Shown here: positions 9,571 through 18,046 of the stretch, piece by piece
Position numbering within the stretch: position 1 is the stretch's first letter
Layout: each line of letters starts with the position of its first letter
From: an uncultured Balneolaceae bacterium
GTDB lineage: Bacteria; Bacteroidota; Rhodothermia; Balneolales; Balneolaceae
Length of the DNA: 60,474 nt
Direction: 5' to 3'
Assembly (NCBI GenBank): GCA_913057825.1
Contig: CAJXOW010000015.1
Coordinates: 1-60,474 of the forward strand
The notes under the pieces: model-generated
Seen by the model: the letters and a program-made list of their open reading frames with translations, nothing else
Database searches by the model: none
Told to the model about the DNA's origin: nothing
Made by a program: the position numbers and the translations under genes

Positions 9571-10608
9571 ATGAAAGTCACATTAAAAGATATAGCCGAA
9601 AAAACCGGATATTCGTTGTCCACAATATCGAGGGCACTTCGCGGGTCTGAAAAAATCAGCGATAGCGCGAAACAAGAAATTATTGGTACCGCACGACAAC
9701 TCGGTTATCCCCTGCCAGGCCCACATCGGACCGATGGAGCATCCAGTGGGACACTTAATGTACTGGTAATTGTCACCACCGAACATATTGATCTGTTTTA
9801 TGCAACTTTTTACGACGGATTTAATCTTGCAGCCCGGAACCAGGAAATCCAGTTATTTTTGCTTCGAGTACAGCGATCCAAGGAGCGCCTTTACGAGGTA
9901 ATGGATCAGTTGGGATACCGGAATTATGATGGCATTGTCCTCTTTACGCCTGAACTCAAACAAAATGATTATGAACTGTTGAAAGAGGAAATTCCCGAAA
10001 ATTATCCTATTGTATCCAATGGTCTGATCGAAAATCCTGTCTTCGACACTATTACTTTCGACAGTTATCGGGGGGGGCACCTTGTTGCCGAACATTTTGA
10101 GAAACAGGGAGCTAAAGAAGTGGGAATAATCCGTGGGCCGTTTGATAAAGTTGAAGCGCGATACCGAAACAACGGATTTTGTGATTTTATTGAACAATCC
10201 GATTCCCTGAATTTAATTTGGAATTACGAAGGAGATTTTACTTACGATGCCGGGGTGCAGGCTTTTCATGAATATCATCAGTTATCCAGAAAACCCGAGG
10301 CCGTTTTTGTCAGTAATGACACTATGTGCTATGGTTTTATGTTGACCGCACAGCGAAACGGTTACCAGGTTCCCGGGGATGTGGCACTGGTTGGATATGA
10401 TGACTTGCCCCTGAGTAGTCAAATTTACCCGGCAATTACTTCGGTCCATACCGATTTCATGGAACTGGGATCCGCATCGCTCGACATACTGATGGATTTA
10501 ATCGAAAACCCTCGTCCACCAAAAGGCATGCTCAGCCTGGTGCCGCTGCGATTAAAAGTCCGAGACTCTTCCAAGCAAAAAAAGACGACCCAAAAACCCA
10601 ACCGTTAA
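9571..10608 (+). CDS. LacI-family transcriptional regulator
   Basis: 345 residues. The N-terminal helix-turn-helix is textbook (TLKDIAEKTGYSLSTISRAL, residues 3-22, with the hinge near residue 48). Residues ~60-330 form the periplasmic-binding-protein-like effector domain (PEAVFVSNDTMCYGFML, VGYDDLPLS, TSVHTDFMELG). Such proteins bind operators and release them on binding a sugar. It has its own promoter 190 bases after the GH3 gene and converges on the sodium/solute symporter, so it most likely controls the glycan locus on both sides. The effector, perhaps glucose or a beta-gluco-oligosaccharide, is inferred from context. Confidence 0.95.
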   Translation: MKVTLKDIAEKTGYSLSTISRALRGSEKISDSAKQEIIGTARQLGYPLPGPHRTDGASSGTLNVLVIVTTEHIDLFYATFYDGFNLAARNQEIQLFLLRVQRSKERLYEVMDQLGYRNYDGIVLFTPELKQNDYELLKEEIPENYPIVSNGLIENPVFDTITFDSYRGGHLVAEHFEKQGAKEVGIIRGPFDKVEARYRNNGFCDFIEQSDSLNLIWNYEGDFTYDAGVQAFHEYHQLSRKPEAVFVSNDTMCYGFMLTAQRNGYQVPGDVALVGYDDLPLSSQIYPAITSVHTDFMELGSASLDILMDLIENPRPPKGMLSLVPLRLKVRDSSKQKKTTQKPNR

Positions 10609-10797
10609 CGCACCTACCGGCTTTACACTCATTTAAAACAGGAATCCTTGTAGACCACTGCAATTAAGCCATAATTCAATTCGTAAAGAAGCCCGGGTAG
10701 CTTTTAATCAGACAGTCAGCCATTTTTCTGTTACTTACTGCAAGTTTCAAATTGACAAACAGGCCCCGTTTACATTAATGGATTTCAAGAATATGGG

Positions 10798-12384
10798 TTA
10801 ATGGAACACAAGCAGAATAATCAGGATCGTTAGAGTAAGCAGACCAATCATCATCCTGAAATCCAACCATCCTTTGAAAGGACTTGTCAGCCCAAAGCTG
10901 ATGCTCTCCTTTGAAATCTCACCCTCTACCGTATCTGGAGTTGCTTCCGATGATCCAGAAAAATGATTGAACATCAAACTCAATACAATTAAAACGAAGC
11001 CGCTGACCGAAAAATTCAAGGTTGCAACGTAGAGATAATGGATATGTCCGAAGTAATTAAAGACATTGTTGATCATAAAGAAAATTGACAGACCATTGCC
11101 GAATAGCAGGGAAACAAGGGCCGCGGTGGAATTCGACTTTTTCCACATTAAACCAATAATAAAACATGAAACCAGCGGTGGAATTAAGTAGGCCAAAGCG
11201 GATTGCAGGTAATCCCACAGTGTTGGGAATTGGCTGATAAATGGAGCCCAAATGGACGCCAACACCACAAACACCACGGTGAAAAACTTTCCCATCCGAA
11301 CTAGTTCACGGTCACTGCTTTGGGGGCGAAACGACCGATAGAAATCCATGGTCGCCATACTTGCTGTAGCACTTAATGCAGAGTCGATCGTCGACATCAG
11401 CGCTGCGATAAACCCGGCCAGCACGATACCCAACAGTCCCGTGGGAATCAGTTCAAAGATCATTTTGGGATATATTTGATCCGGGTCTTCTACTCCCGGA
11501 AAGATGACATTGGCAAAAACACCGGGCATTATGACAATAAATAGCAATGTCAACTTTAAAAAACCTGCAAAAACGGCTCCTTTTCTTCCCTCTTCAAGTG
11601 AACGCGCCCCAAGTACCCGCTGGACGATGTACTGATTGATACACATAAAGTAAAATCCGAGAATAGGCAAACTGATCAGTATTCCGGGCCAGGGAAGAAA
11701 ATCATCCCCCCTGGGAAGGATCAAGGCCATTTTTTGCGAAGACCACAAATCGGAGACCTGACTCCAGCTATCGATTTCGGCCAGTACAAATACAGAAACC
11801 AATATCGCCCCCAGCATAAGCATAACTGACTGCAACAAATCGGTTCGCACCACTGCTTTCAAACCTCCCGCGAAGGTATAAATACCGGCCAAAAAGGTGA
11901 AAAACAGGATAAAGATACTGAGATTAAGCGATGGGAAAATTTGCTTGAATAAAATTCCTCCCACATACAGCGCACTCGCCGCATCTATAAAAATATTGGT
12001 CAAAATGGATAAAGCAGAGAAATAATATCGTATCCGCACATCATACTGTCGTTCCAGAAATTCCGGCACTGTATACATTCGCTGCCTTAAATAGTAGGGA
12101 GCTACAAAAACCGCGAAAAACGCCAGGATAACGGCTCCTGTCCACTCATAGTTAAATACGGATATCCCATGTTTATACCCGCTGCTGGTAAGTCCAATGA
12201 GGCTACTGCTTGAAATATTGGTGACAAACAGCGAAAAGCCTATCATGGGCCATCCCAGCGACCGACCCGCCAGAAAAAAATCCTCGGTCGAGCTGTAACC
12301 CGTGCTGTCAGATATCCCCCGCCATAGAATGAAACCCAGGAATACCAGGACAATAGTAATATCAATACTTATAAAATCAATAAT
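10798..12384 (-). CDS. Sodium/solute symporter (SSS family); start codon unclear
   Basis: Inner-membrane sodium-coupled sugar-type transporter, about 13 membrane segments. Conserved SSS features: DFFLAGRSLGWPMIGFSLF, NISSSSLIGLTSSGY, TFAGGLKAVVRTDLLQ and LVLASIWAPF-like late helices. The first ATG in frame is at 12246, but it would remove helix 1 (ITIVLVFLGFILW) and the DFFLAGR motif, both plainly encoded upstream in the same frame. That frame is open back to a TAA at 12400-12402 and has no ATG, GTG or TTG before 12246. I place the start provisionally at an ATT (12384). It converges with the LacI gene and probably imports mono- or oligosaccharides released by the GH144/GH3 pair. Confidence 0.85.
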   Translation of the reverse strand: MIDFISIDITIVLVFLGFILWRGISDSTGYSSTEDFFLAGRSLGWPMIGFSLFVTNISSSSLIGLTSSGYKHGISVFNYEWTGAVILAFFAVFVAPYYLRQRMYTVPEFLERQYDVRIRYYFSALSILTNIFIDAASALYVGGILFKQIFPSLNLSIFILFFTFLAGIYTFAGGLKAVVRTDLLQSVMLMLGAILVSVFVLAEIDSWSQVSDLWSSQKMALILPRGDDFLPWPGILISLPILGFYFMCINQYIVQRVLGARSLEEGRKGAVFAGFLKLTLLFIVIMPGVFANVIFPGVEDPDQIYPKMIFELIPTGLLGIVLAGFIAALMSTIDSALSATASMATMDFYRSFRPQSSDRELVRMGKFFTVVFVVLASIWAPFISQFPTLWDYLQSALAYLIPPLVSCFIIGLMWKKSNSTAALVSLLFGNGLSIFFMINNVFNYFGHIHYLYVATLNFSVSGFVLIVLSLMFNHFSGSSEATPDTVEGEISKESISFGLTSPFKGWLDFRMMIGLLTLTILIILLVFH

Positions 12385-12640
12385 CTGTAGTCTATTTAAT
12401 TAAAGAAATCTATCAATACCAGAATTGGAAGCGTTCTTCACTTTGACGTTTTCCTTATCCCCTTCATTCACGTATTATGATCTTTATTGCGAAAATTCTC
12501 AAGTTTGGCATCATCTGCAAATTTTATCTAATATTAGGCAAAATTCTTTGATATTAAATTGAAAATCCTCGGACTTTGCAGAGGTACATCAAAAAACCGT
12601 CGATTCACAGGTTTAAAAAAATCAAAAAATACCGGACTAC

Positions 12641-13930
12641 ATGGCCGATTCCTTTGAACAGATCTCAAGTAATGAACTGGAAAATCGAATTAACGATCCA
12701 CGTCATCGCATTCTGGATGTCCGTCCTATAGCTGCTTTCAACGGATGGAGATTAAGAGGTGAAAAGCGGGGCGGTCATATACCGGGAGCTAAAAGCATCC
12801 CGTTACGTTGGACAACCTACATGGACTGGGTGGAAGTTTTGGAGGAAAAGCAGATAGCCCCCAACGAACCTGTTACCGTGTATGGATATGAGAAAGAAGA
12901 TACACAGTCTATGGCCGAAAAGTTGAAGCGGCTGGATTACAAGGATATTAGTATATATAATGGATTTATCGATGAGTGGTCGGCCGATTCCAACCGCCCG
13001 CTCGGCTTCCTCGACCGGTACCAGCAACTTGTATATCCCGAATGGCTTCAATCATTAATGGATGGGGAGAAACCCGAAGGATACCGGGGCGCTGATTATG
13101 TAGTCTGCCATGCCCACTTTGATTACATCGACGATTATCACAAGGGACATATTCCCGGTGCAATACCGCTAAATACCAACGACCTGGAGTCAACCGAAAC
13201 CTGGAATCGGCGCTCGACCGATGAATTGAAAACAACATTGTTAAGACATGGGATACGCCACGATACCACCGTCGTACTATACGGTCGATTTTCCTCACCA
13301 AGTATGGAACATGATTACCCGGGTAAAAGCGCCGGGCACCTCGCGGCTATGCGCTGTGCTGCCATTTTACTCTACGCCGGCGTGGAAGATGTTAAAATAC
13401 TGAACGGGGGAGTCACCCCGTGGGAAGAGCAGGGATTTAAACTTACCGCCGAATCGTCCGATCCCGAACCTGCAGACGATTTCGGGATCGAGATTCCAGC
13501 CCACCCCGAATACATGGTAGACATGGATAAAGCCAAAGAGCTATTGGCTTCAGATGACGGCGAGTTGGTAAGCGTTCGAAGCTGGGAAGAATTCATCGGC
13601 AACCGCAGCGGGTATCACTATATAGAGAAAAAAGGGCGCATTCCCGGGGCCATCTTCGGTAATTGCGGATCGGATGCCTATCATATGGAAAACTATCGAA
13701 ATTTTGACTATACCATGCGCGAATTTCCTGAAATAGCTCAAAAATGGGCTGAAGGCGGTATCGCACCCGAAAAACATATTGCATTTTACTGCGGTACCGG
13801 TTGGAGAGGAAGTGAAGCCTTTATGAATGCCTACCTGATGGGATGGCCCCGAATTTCGGTCTATGATGGTGGCTGGTATGAATGGAGCAACCATCCGGAG
13901 ACCGATATCGCCACCGGAGAACCGGGGTGA
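12641..13930 (+). CDS. Triple-rhodanese sulfurtransferase-like protein
   Basis: 429 residues with three consecutive rhodanese modules: about 5-130 (RILDVRPIAAFNG ... GGHIPGAKSIPL), 145-280 (YHKGHIPGAIPLN ... VKILNGGVTPWEEQG) and 295-425 (LVSVRSWEEFIGN ... YDGGWYEWSNHP). Only the third has an active-site cysteine, C384 in a CGTGWRGSE loop; the matching loops in modules 1 and 2 read YGYEKEDT and YGRFSSPS and lack cysteine. Rhodaneses move sulfane sulfur from thiosulfate or persulfide donors to acceptors. No signal peptide, so cytoplasmic. It is transcribed away from the symporter gene and converges on the cytochrome gene; no operon partner suggests a pathway. Confidence 0.88.
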   Translation: MADSFEQISSNELENRINDPRHRILDVRPIAAFNGWRLRGEKRGGHIPGAKSIPLRWTTYMDWVEVLEEKQIAPNEPVTVYGYEKEDTQSMAEKLKRLDYKDISIYNGFIDEWSADSNRPLGFLDRYQQLVYPEWLQSLMDGEKPEGYRGADYVVCHAHFDYIDDYHKGHIPGAIPLNTNDLESTETWNRRSTDELKTTLLRHGIRHDTTVVLYGRFSSPSMEHDYPGKSAGHLAAMRCAAILLYAGVEDVKILNGGVTPWEEQGFKLTAESSDPEPADDFGIEIPAHPEYMVDMDKAKELLASDDGELVSVRSWEEFIGNRSGYHYIEKKGRIPGAIFGNCGSDAYHMENYRNFDYTMREFPEIAQKWAEGGIAPEKHIAFYCGTGWRGSEAFMNAYLMGWPRISVYDGGWYEWSNHPETDIATGEPG

Positions 13931-14011
13931 GGTTTGTTCGATTTTGTTGACTTAATTTCTCGGTCTTCTCTTAGTTGGTCCTTCCCTTTCCCCTGAAAAA
14001 CCAATCCCTTG

Positions 14012-16270
14012 CTATTCCAGGCGCTTTTTCACCAGTTGAAGCAATTGTTGAGCACGCCGACTTTGAGGCTGCAGCTCGGCAAACTTTTGAGCATGAGACA
14101 GCGCTTTTTGAGGCTGATTTTGTTGTAAGTAAAGCGTACAAATACCATAACGGTAGTCGGGCTGCTCCGGGGCGATCTCAATGGCCTCTAAATATCGCTG
14201 CTCGGCCTGAACCGGCTGACCCAGTTTCTGATAGCTTATGGCCAGATTATACCGTACTCTGGCGTGGCCGGGCATCAAATCGGCGGCTTCCCGAAACCGC
14301 TGAACGGCTTCCTGCAACCTTCCCTGCTCGGCCAGTAGTAAGGCCAGGGAAAAATAGGCCGGACCGTATGCCGGTTCCTGGACTATGACCGTTTCCAGTA
14401 GTCGTTGAGCGCGGTCTTTTCGGCCCTTTTCATTATAGGCATACGCCAGGTTGATGCGGGCGGGGTTGAACAGGGAATCGCGATCCAGTGCTTCCTGATA
14501 GGCTTCAATAGCCTGATCGAGTTGACCTTGTTTTTCGTAATATTGCCCGCGATTCAATAAACCATTCGGGAAATACCGGTTGACATCGAGATAGGCTTGA
14601 TATTCATTCTTCGCCTGCTTGAACACCTGTTTCGAAGCCTGTAGAAAATCGGGCGTATCAAACTCCAACAACCCTTCGACCGCGGCAATCCTCACCGCAC
14701 GCACGCTGTCGTCCAAAAGCCCGGTCAGCGCCGCTTTTTTCATATCTCCGGGCAGAGAACCCAGCGCGCGGGCGGCACTTTTGCGAATCAGCGGGCTCTC
14801 TTCATCCAACACTTGTTTGATTACATCCACACTTTGACGGGTCGGAAACTGACCAAGATACCAAACGGCGGTCGCCCGAGCCATGGCCGGCTGAGTGGAA
14901 TCGGTCACCAATTGCTTTAAATCGGGCACCGATTCGGCTCCCAAGGTATCAGCCTTCAACAAAGTCTCCGAAAAGTGGTCAGGACGCTGCGGACCATACC
15001 ACTCTTCCACCGCCCGGGCGGCCCATTCGGCCGATCGATCATCGTGACAATCATTACATGCGTTCGGCGTACCGAATTTAGCTGATAAATCGGGACGAGG
15101 TACCCGAAAGCTGTGGTCACGCCGGTAATCCACGACCATGTAGTAACGGCCGTTCATGTGACAGTTTACGCACCGGGAAGCCTCTGTATTGGGTTCATGA
15201 TTCAAATGCTCCGGCTTGTTGTACTTTGGCTCGTGGCACTGCATGCACAACGTATTGTCCGTTACATTGGCCTTCAGCTCCAAACTGTGCGGATCGTGGC
15301 AATCACTGCATTTTATCCCCTGCTGAAACATCTTGCTCTGCAAAAACGAGCCATACACATAGACTTCGCCTTTAATCTGTCCGTCAGCAAAATACATATC
15401 CGGGTGGGGTAGATTGGGATTAAAGTGATCCATAAACTGCTTCCCGTGATCGAAATAGTCCACCAGCTTTTCACGCAGGGAATGGCACCGGGCGCACTTG
15501 TCAATTTGTTGCATCTGCGAGGTGTTTGAAGTCAAGTCCAGGTCTTCTCGTATCCGCTCCTGCGAGGCATCTTCAGACCTGGCGCTGCGCATGAACTCTA
15601 CATGCTGCTTGCCGGCTCCATGACACGATTCGCAGCTTACGTTGATACTGGTCCAGGTGGTATGAAACGAATCGGCTTCAGGTTTATAATTTTGCTCGAG
15701 CTGCGTAGAGTGACAATCCGCACACATCGTATTCCAGTTCATTGCTCCTCCGCTCCAGTGAAGCCAGTCTCCCGGACCGATTTTCTCGTCGGGATGCATC
15801 GAAAACCACTCTTTTTTTTGTGTATTCCAGGCTACATTCAAAGCCTGCAGCTTCCCCTTGCCAAAATCCACCAGGTATTGCTGCAAAGGAGTCCATCCGA
15901 AGGTGTGGGTTATCTCATAAACCTTCCGAACCCCGTTTGGCCCCGGTGCCTCCACCATATATCGGTTGCCCCGGCGAAAAAAGCGGTATTCTCGTCCCTC
16001 CTGGACAAAAGTGACATTACTGAAATCTCCACGAACCGATGTACTGTCGGCTTCTTTCATCGCATAGTCATGATGTGACCCTTTCCAATCCCCCATCTCT
16101 TGCGTATGACAAGACTCGCAGGTTTTATCCCCCACGAATGCCGCCGCCTCCGTTTTTCTTTGCTGTGCTTTTTGGTCGGCGGGTGTTTCGTCTGATCTAC
16201 TGCAGCTATACACCAATCCGGTTACTATAGTACCCGCCAGAACCAATACGAAAAGGAGCCGGTATTTCAT
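14012..16270 (-). CDS. Octaheme cytochrome c lipoprotein with HEAT-like and TPR repeats
   Basis: 752 residues. A signal sequence ends at a lipobox-like VYSC (C23). Eight CXXCH heme-attachment motifs lie at residues 51, 183, 213, 259, 321, 342, 367 and 405. They are followed by HEAT-like repeats (about 430-540; STQPAMARATAVWYLGQ, SPLIRKSAARALGSL) and at least four TPR repeats (about 575-745; NPARINLAYAYNEKGRKDRA). Multiheme cytochromes of this shape carry or deliver electrons in the periplasm. The fused repeats suggest a docking scaffold. Its ATG overlaps the stop of the upstream ankyrin gene (TAATG), indicating translational coupling, and cydAB lies just upstream on the same strand. The electron acceptor is not identifiable. 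Confidence 0.92.
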   Translation of the reverse strand: MKYRLLFVLVLAGTIVTGLVYSCSRSDETPADQKAQQRKTEAAAFVGDKTCESCHTQEMGDWKGSHHDYAMKEADSTSVRGDFSNVTFVQEGREYRFFRRGNRYMVEAPGPNGVRKVYEITHTFGWTPLQQYLVDFGKGKLQALNVAWNTQKKEWFSMHPDEKIGPGDWLHWSGGAMNWNTMCADCHSTQLEQNYKPEADSFHTTWTSINVSCESCHGAGKQHVEFMRSARSEDASQERIREDLDLTSNTSQMQQIDKCARCHSLREKLVDYFDHGKQFMDHFNPNLPHPDMYFADGQIKGEVYVYGSFLQSKMFQQGIKCSDCHDPHSLELKANVTDNTLCMQCHEPKYNKPEHLNHEPNTEASRCVNCHMNGRYYMVVDYRRDHSFRVPRPDLSAKFGTPNACNDCHDDRSAEWAARAVEEWYGPQRPDHFSETLLKADTLGAESVPDLKQLVTDSTQPAMARATAVWYLGQFPTRQSVDVIKQVLDEESPLIRKSAARALGSLPGDMKKAALTGLLDDSVRAVRIAAVEGLLEFDTPDFLQASKQVFKQAKNEYQAYLDVNRYFPNGLLNRGQYYEKQGQLDQAIEAYQEALDRDSLFNPARINLAYAYNEKGRKDRAQRLLETVIVQEPAYGPAYFSLALLLAEQGRLQEAVQRFREAADLMPGHARVRYNLAISYQKLGQPVQAEQRYLEAIEIAPEQPDYRYGICTLYLQQNQPQKALSHAQKFAELQPQSRRAQQLLQLVKKRLE

Positions 16271-16887
16271 TAATTATTCTCCTTTGCTTGCTTCAGGATC
16301 TGTACAACCTCGTCATGGCCATTACTGACAGCAAAATCCTCGGCCGTTTCTCCATCTTTATCTTTCAGCGTGTGATCCGCACCGTTTTCCAGCAGTAAGC
16401 GCACTACCTCAGTGCGACCTTCGGCAGCCGCCCACATCAGGGCTGACCAACCCTCCTGGTTATCGGTTATATTCGGCCTGGCCCCGTGATCAAGAAGGGC
16501 CTTCACGGTTTCAGGGAAAGCGCCGCTGGAAGCAAAAATAAGGGGCGTCCGTCCCTGGCTATCAGCTCGTTGGACCTTCGCATCCCGTTCAACCAAATAC
16601 TTGACGACCTCTGTATGTCCGTTGTAAGCCGCCATCATGAGGGGAGTGCGTCCTGCATTGTTGGGCTTATCAATATCAATGCCTTGCTCAACAGCACGCC
16701 GTATGAGTTGTATATTCCCTTTGAGAGCGGCCTGCAGAAGTTCGTTATTTGTGACTTGAGTTTTAGATGATTGACTCGACATCGGTTTCTTATCATCCTG
16801 TACTGACTTCTGTTGTTGTCCATTGCCACAGGCTGTAGTAAGTGCAATTGCCAATAAGACTGCAATACTGTTTCGTAATAGGATCAT
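16270..16887 (-). CDS. Ankyrin-repeat lipoprotein
   Basis: 205 residues: a lipoprotein signal (LAIALTTAC, cysteine at residue 20), a short polar linker, then about five ankyrin repeats from residue 50 to 195 (NAGRTPLMMAAYNGHTEVVK, SQGRTPLIFASSGAFPETVK, WSALMWAAAEGRTEVVRLL). Ankyrin arrays bind proteins; periplasmic ankyrin lipoproteins are known next to catalase or peroxidase genes in other bacteria. Here the gene overlaps the octaheme cytochrome start by one base, so the two are probably made together and may form a complex, with the ankyrin surface binding the cytochrome or its repeat domain. That partnership is inference from coupling. Confidence 0.9.
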   Translation of the reverse strand: MILLRNSIAVLLAIALTTACGNGQQQKSVQDDKKPMSSQSSKTQVTNNELLQAALKGNIQLIRRAVEQGIDIDKPNNAGRTPLMMAAYNGHTEVVKYLVERDAKVQRADSQGRTPLIFASSGAFPETVKALLDHGARPNITDNQEGWSALMWAAAEGRTEVVRLLLENGADHTLKDKDGETAEDFAVSNGHDEVVQILKQAKENN

Positions 16888-17047
16888 TTGTAAGCTATGA
16901 ATTTGAAATTATAAACAACCAGCTTAAATACAACATTATTACCTGACAAGAAATATATGGACTTCTTATCCCGATGAAAGAATAAAAAATGTGGATCCAT
17001 CCCCTTTATATAATACCAAGAGTGTTTTTGAAAAGCCCCACTGCTTG

Positions 17048-18046
17048 TCAGCGTTGCAGCTTAAATACGCGGAAGAGATAATAGAAAGCCGGAATCACAA
17101 TTACAATACCTACAGCCAGGGCAATAATAAGCTGTAACAGGGTGGCTTCTGGAGCGTGTGCATTATAGAAAGTGGTAGATGGCTTATTGGCAAAACGAAT
17201 GATTTCGGGATACTGTATAGAAAACCACCCCAATAAAATCAACGTGGTCTGGGCTCCTGCAACCAAACGACTTCCTCCAATATTCTGCCAGTTCAGTTGT
17301 GTCCATAAGACAGGTATAGACAGGGTCGCAATCAGCAGCGACAACATACTCGTGGTGGATTCTAAAAAACGGCTAACCAGCGACCAACCGCTCGCTTCGG
17401 CCGCACCAAACAATAATCCGCCGGTCAAAATGACCGCCAACGTCATTCGCTTGGCGTAACTTGTATAAATCGCACGATTTGTTTCATCATCCGTTTCCCC
17501 GATAAGAAATACGGAGGCCAGCCAGGTAAATAGAACGCAGGTGAATATCCCGAACATAATCGGGAAAACATTCAACCACGGAGCGATAAAGCGACCGTAA
17601 AAGTTACCAGCCTCCGGATTCACTCTACCAAGTATCATGGCACCCGCGACGATGCCCAGAAACATGGGCGTTATCACACTTGAAATCCTGAAAGTAAGCG
17701 AATAAAACCGGTGGGTATAATCCTGTTGAACATCATAGTGGCGAAAGGTAAATGCCGTGCCCCGAAAAATGATGCCGATAAGCGCCATCAATACGGGCAG
17801 ATGCAATTCGGTAGTCATTATCGCATAAACCGGCGGAAATCCCATAAACAAAATAACCACGATCAATACTAACCACACATGATTGGCCTCCCAAACCGGG
17901 GCGATGGCTTCCGAAATCGTTTCTTCACCTTTCGATCCCGTAAAGATCTCCAGGATGCCGGCCCCGAAGTCGGCCCCTCCCAATAATACGTATAACAACA
18001 GGGCTGTGCCGAGCACTATAACGATAAATTCAACCATAACCATCAC
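17048..18046 (-). CDS. cydB: Cytochrome bd ubiquinol oxidase subunit II
   Basis: 332 residues, about eight or nine membrane helices. The start (VEFIVIVLGTALLLYVLLGGADFGAGILE) and the WEANHVWLVLIVVILFMGFPPVYA stretch near residue 53 are diagnostic of CydB; RGTAFTFRHYD follows. CydB pairs with CydA to reduce oxygen to water using quinol in the inner membrane without pumping protons. Its start overlaps the cydA stop by four bases (ATGA type), so translation is coupled. No CydX-like short gene is evident in the 160 bases before the ankyrin gene. Confidence 0.97.
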   Translation of the reverse strand: MMVMVEFIVIVLGTALLLYVLLGGADFGAGILEIFTGSKGEETISEAIAPVWEANHVWLVLIVVILFMGFPPVYAIMTTELHLPVLMALIGIIFRGTAFTFRHYDVQQDYTHRFYSLTFRISSVITPMFLGIVAGAMILGRVNPEAGNFYGRFIAPWLNVFPIMFGIFTCVLFTWLASVFLIGETDDETNRAIYTSYAKRMTLAVILTGGLLFGAAEASGWSLVSRFLESTTSMLSLLIATLSIPVLWTQLNWQNIGGSRLVAGAQTTLILLGWFSIQYPEIIRFANKPSTTFYNAHAPEATLLQLIIALAVGIVIVIPAFYYLFRVFKLQR

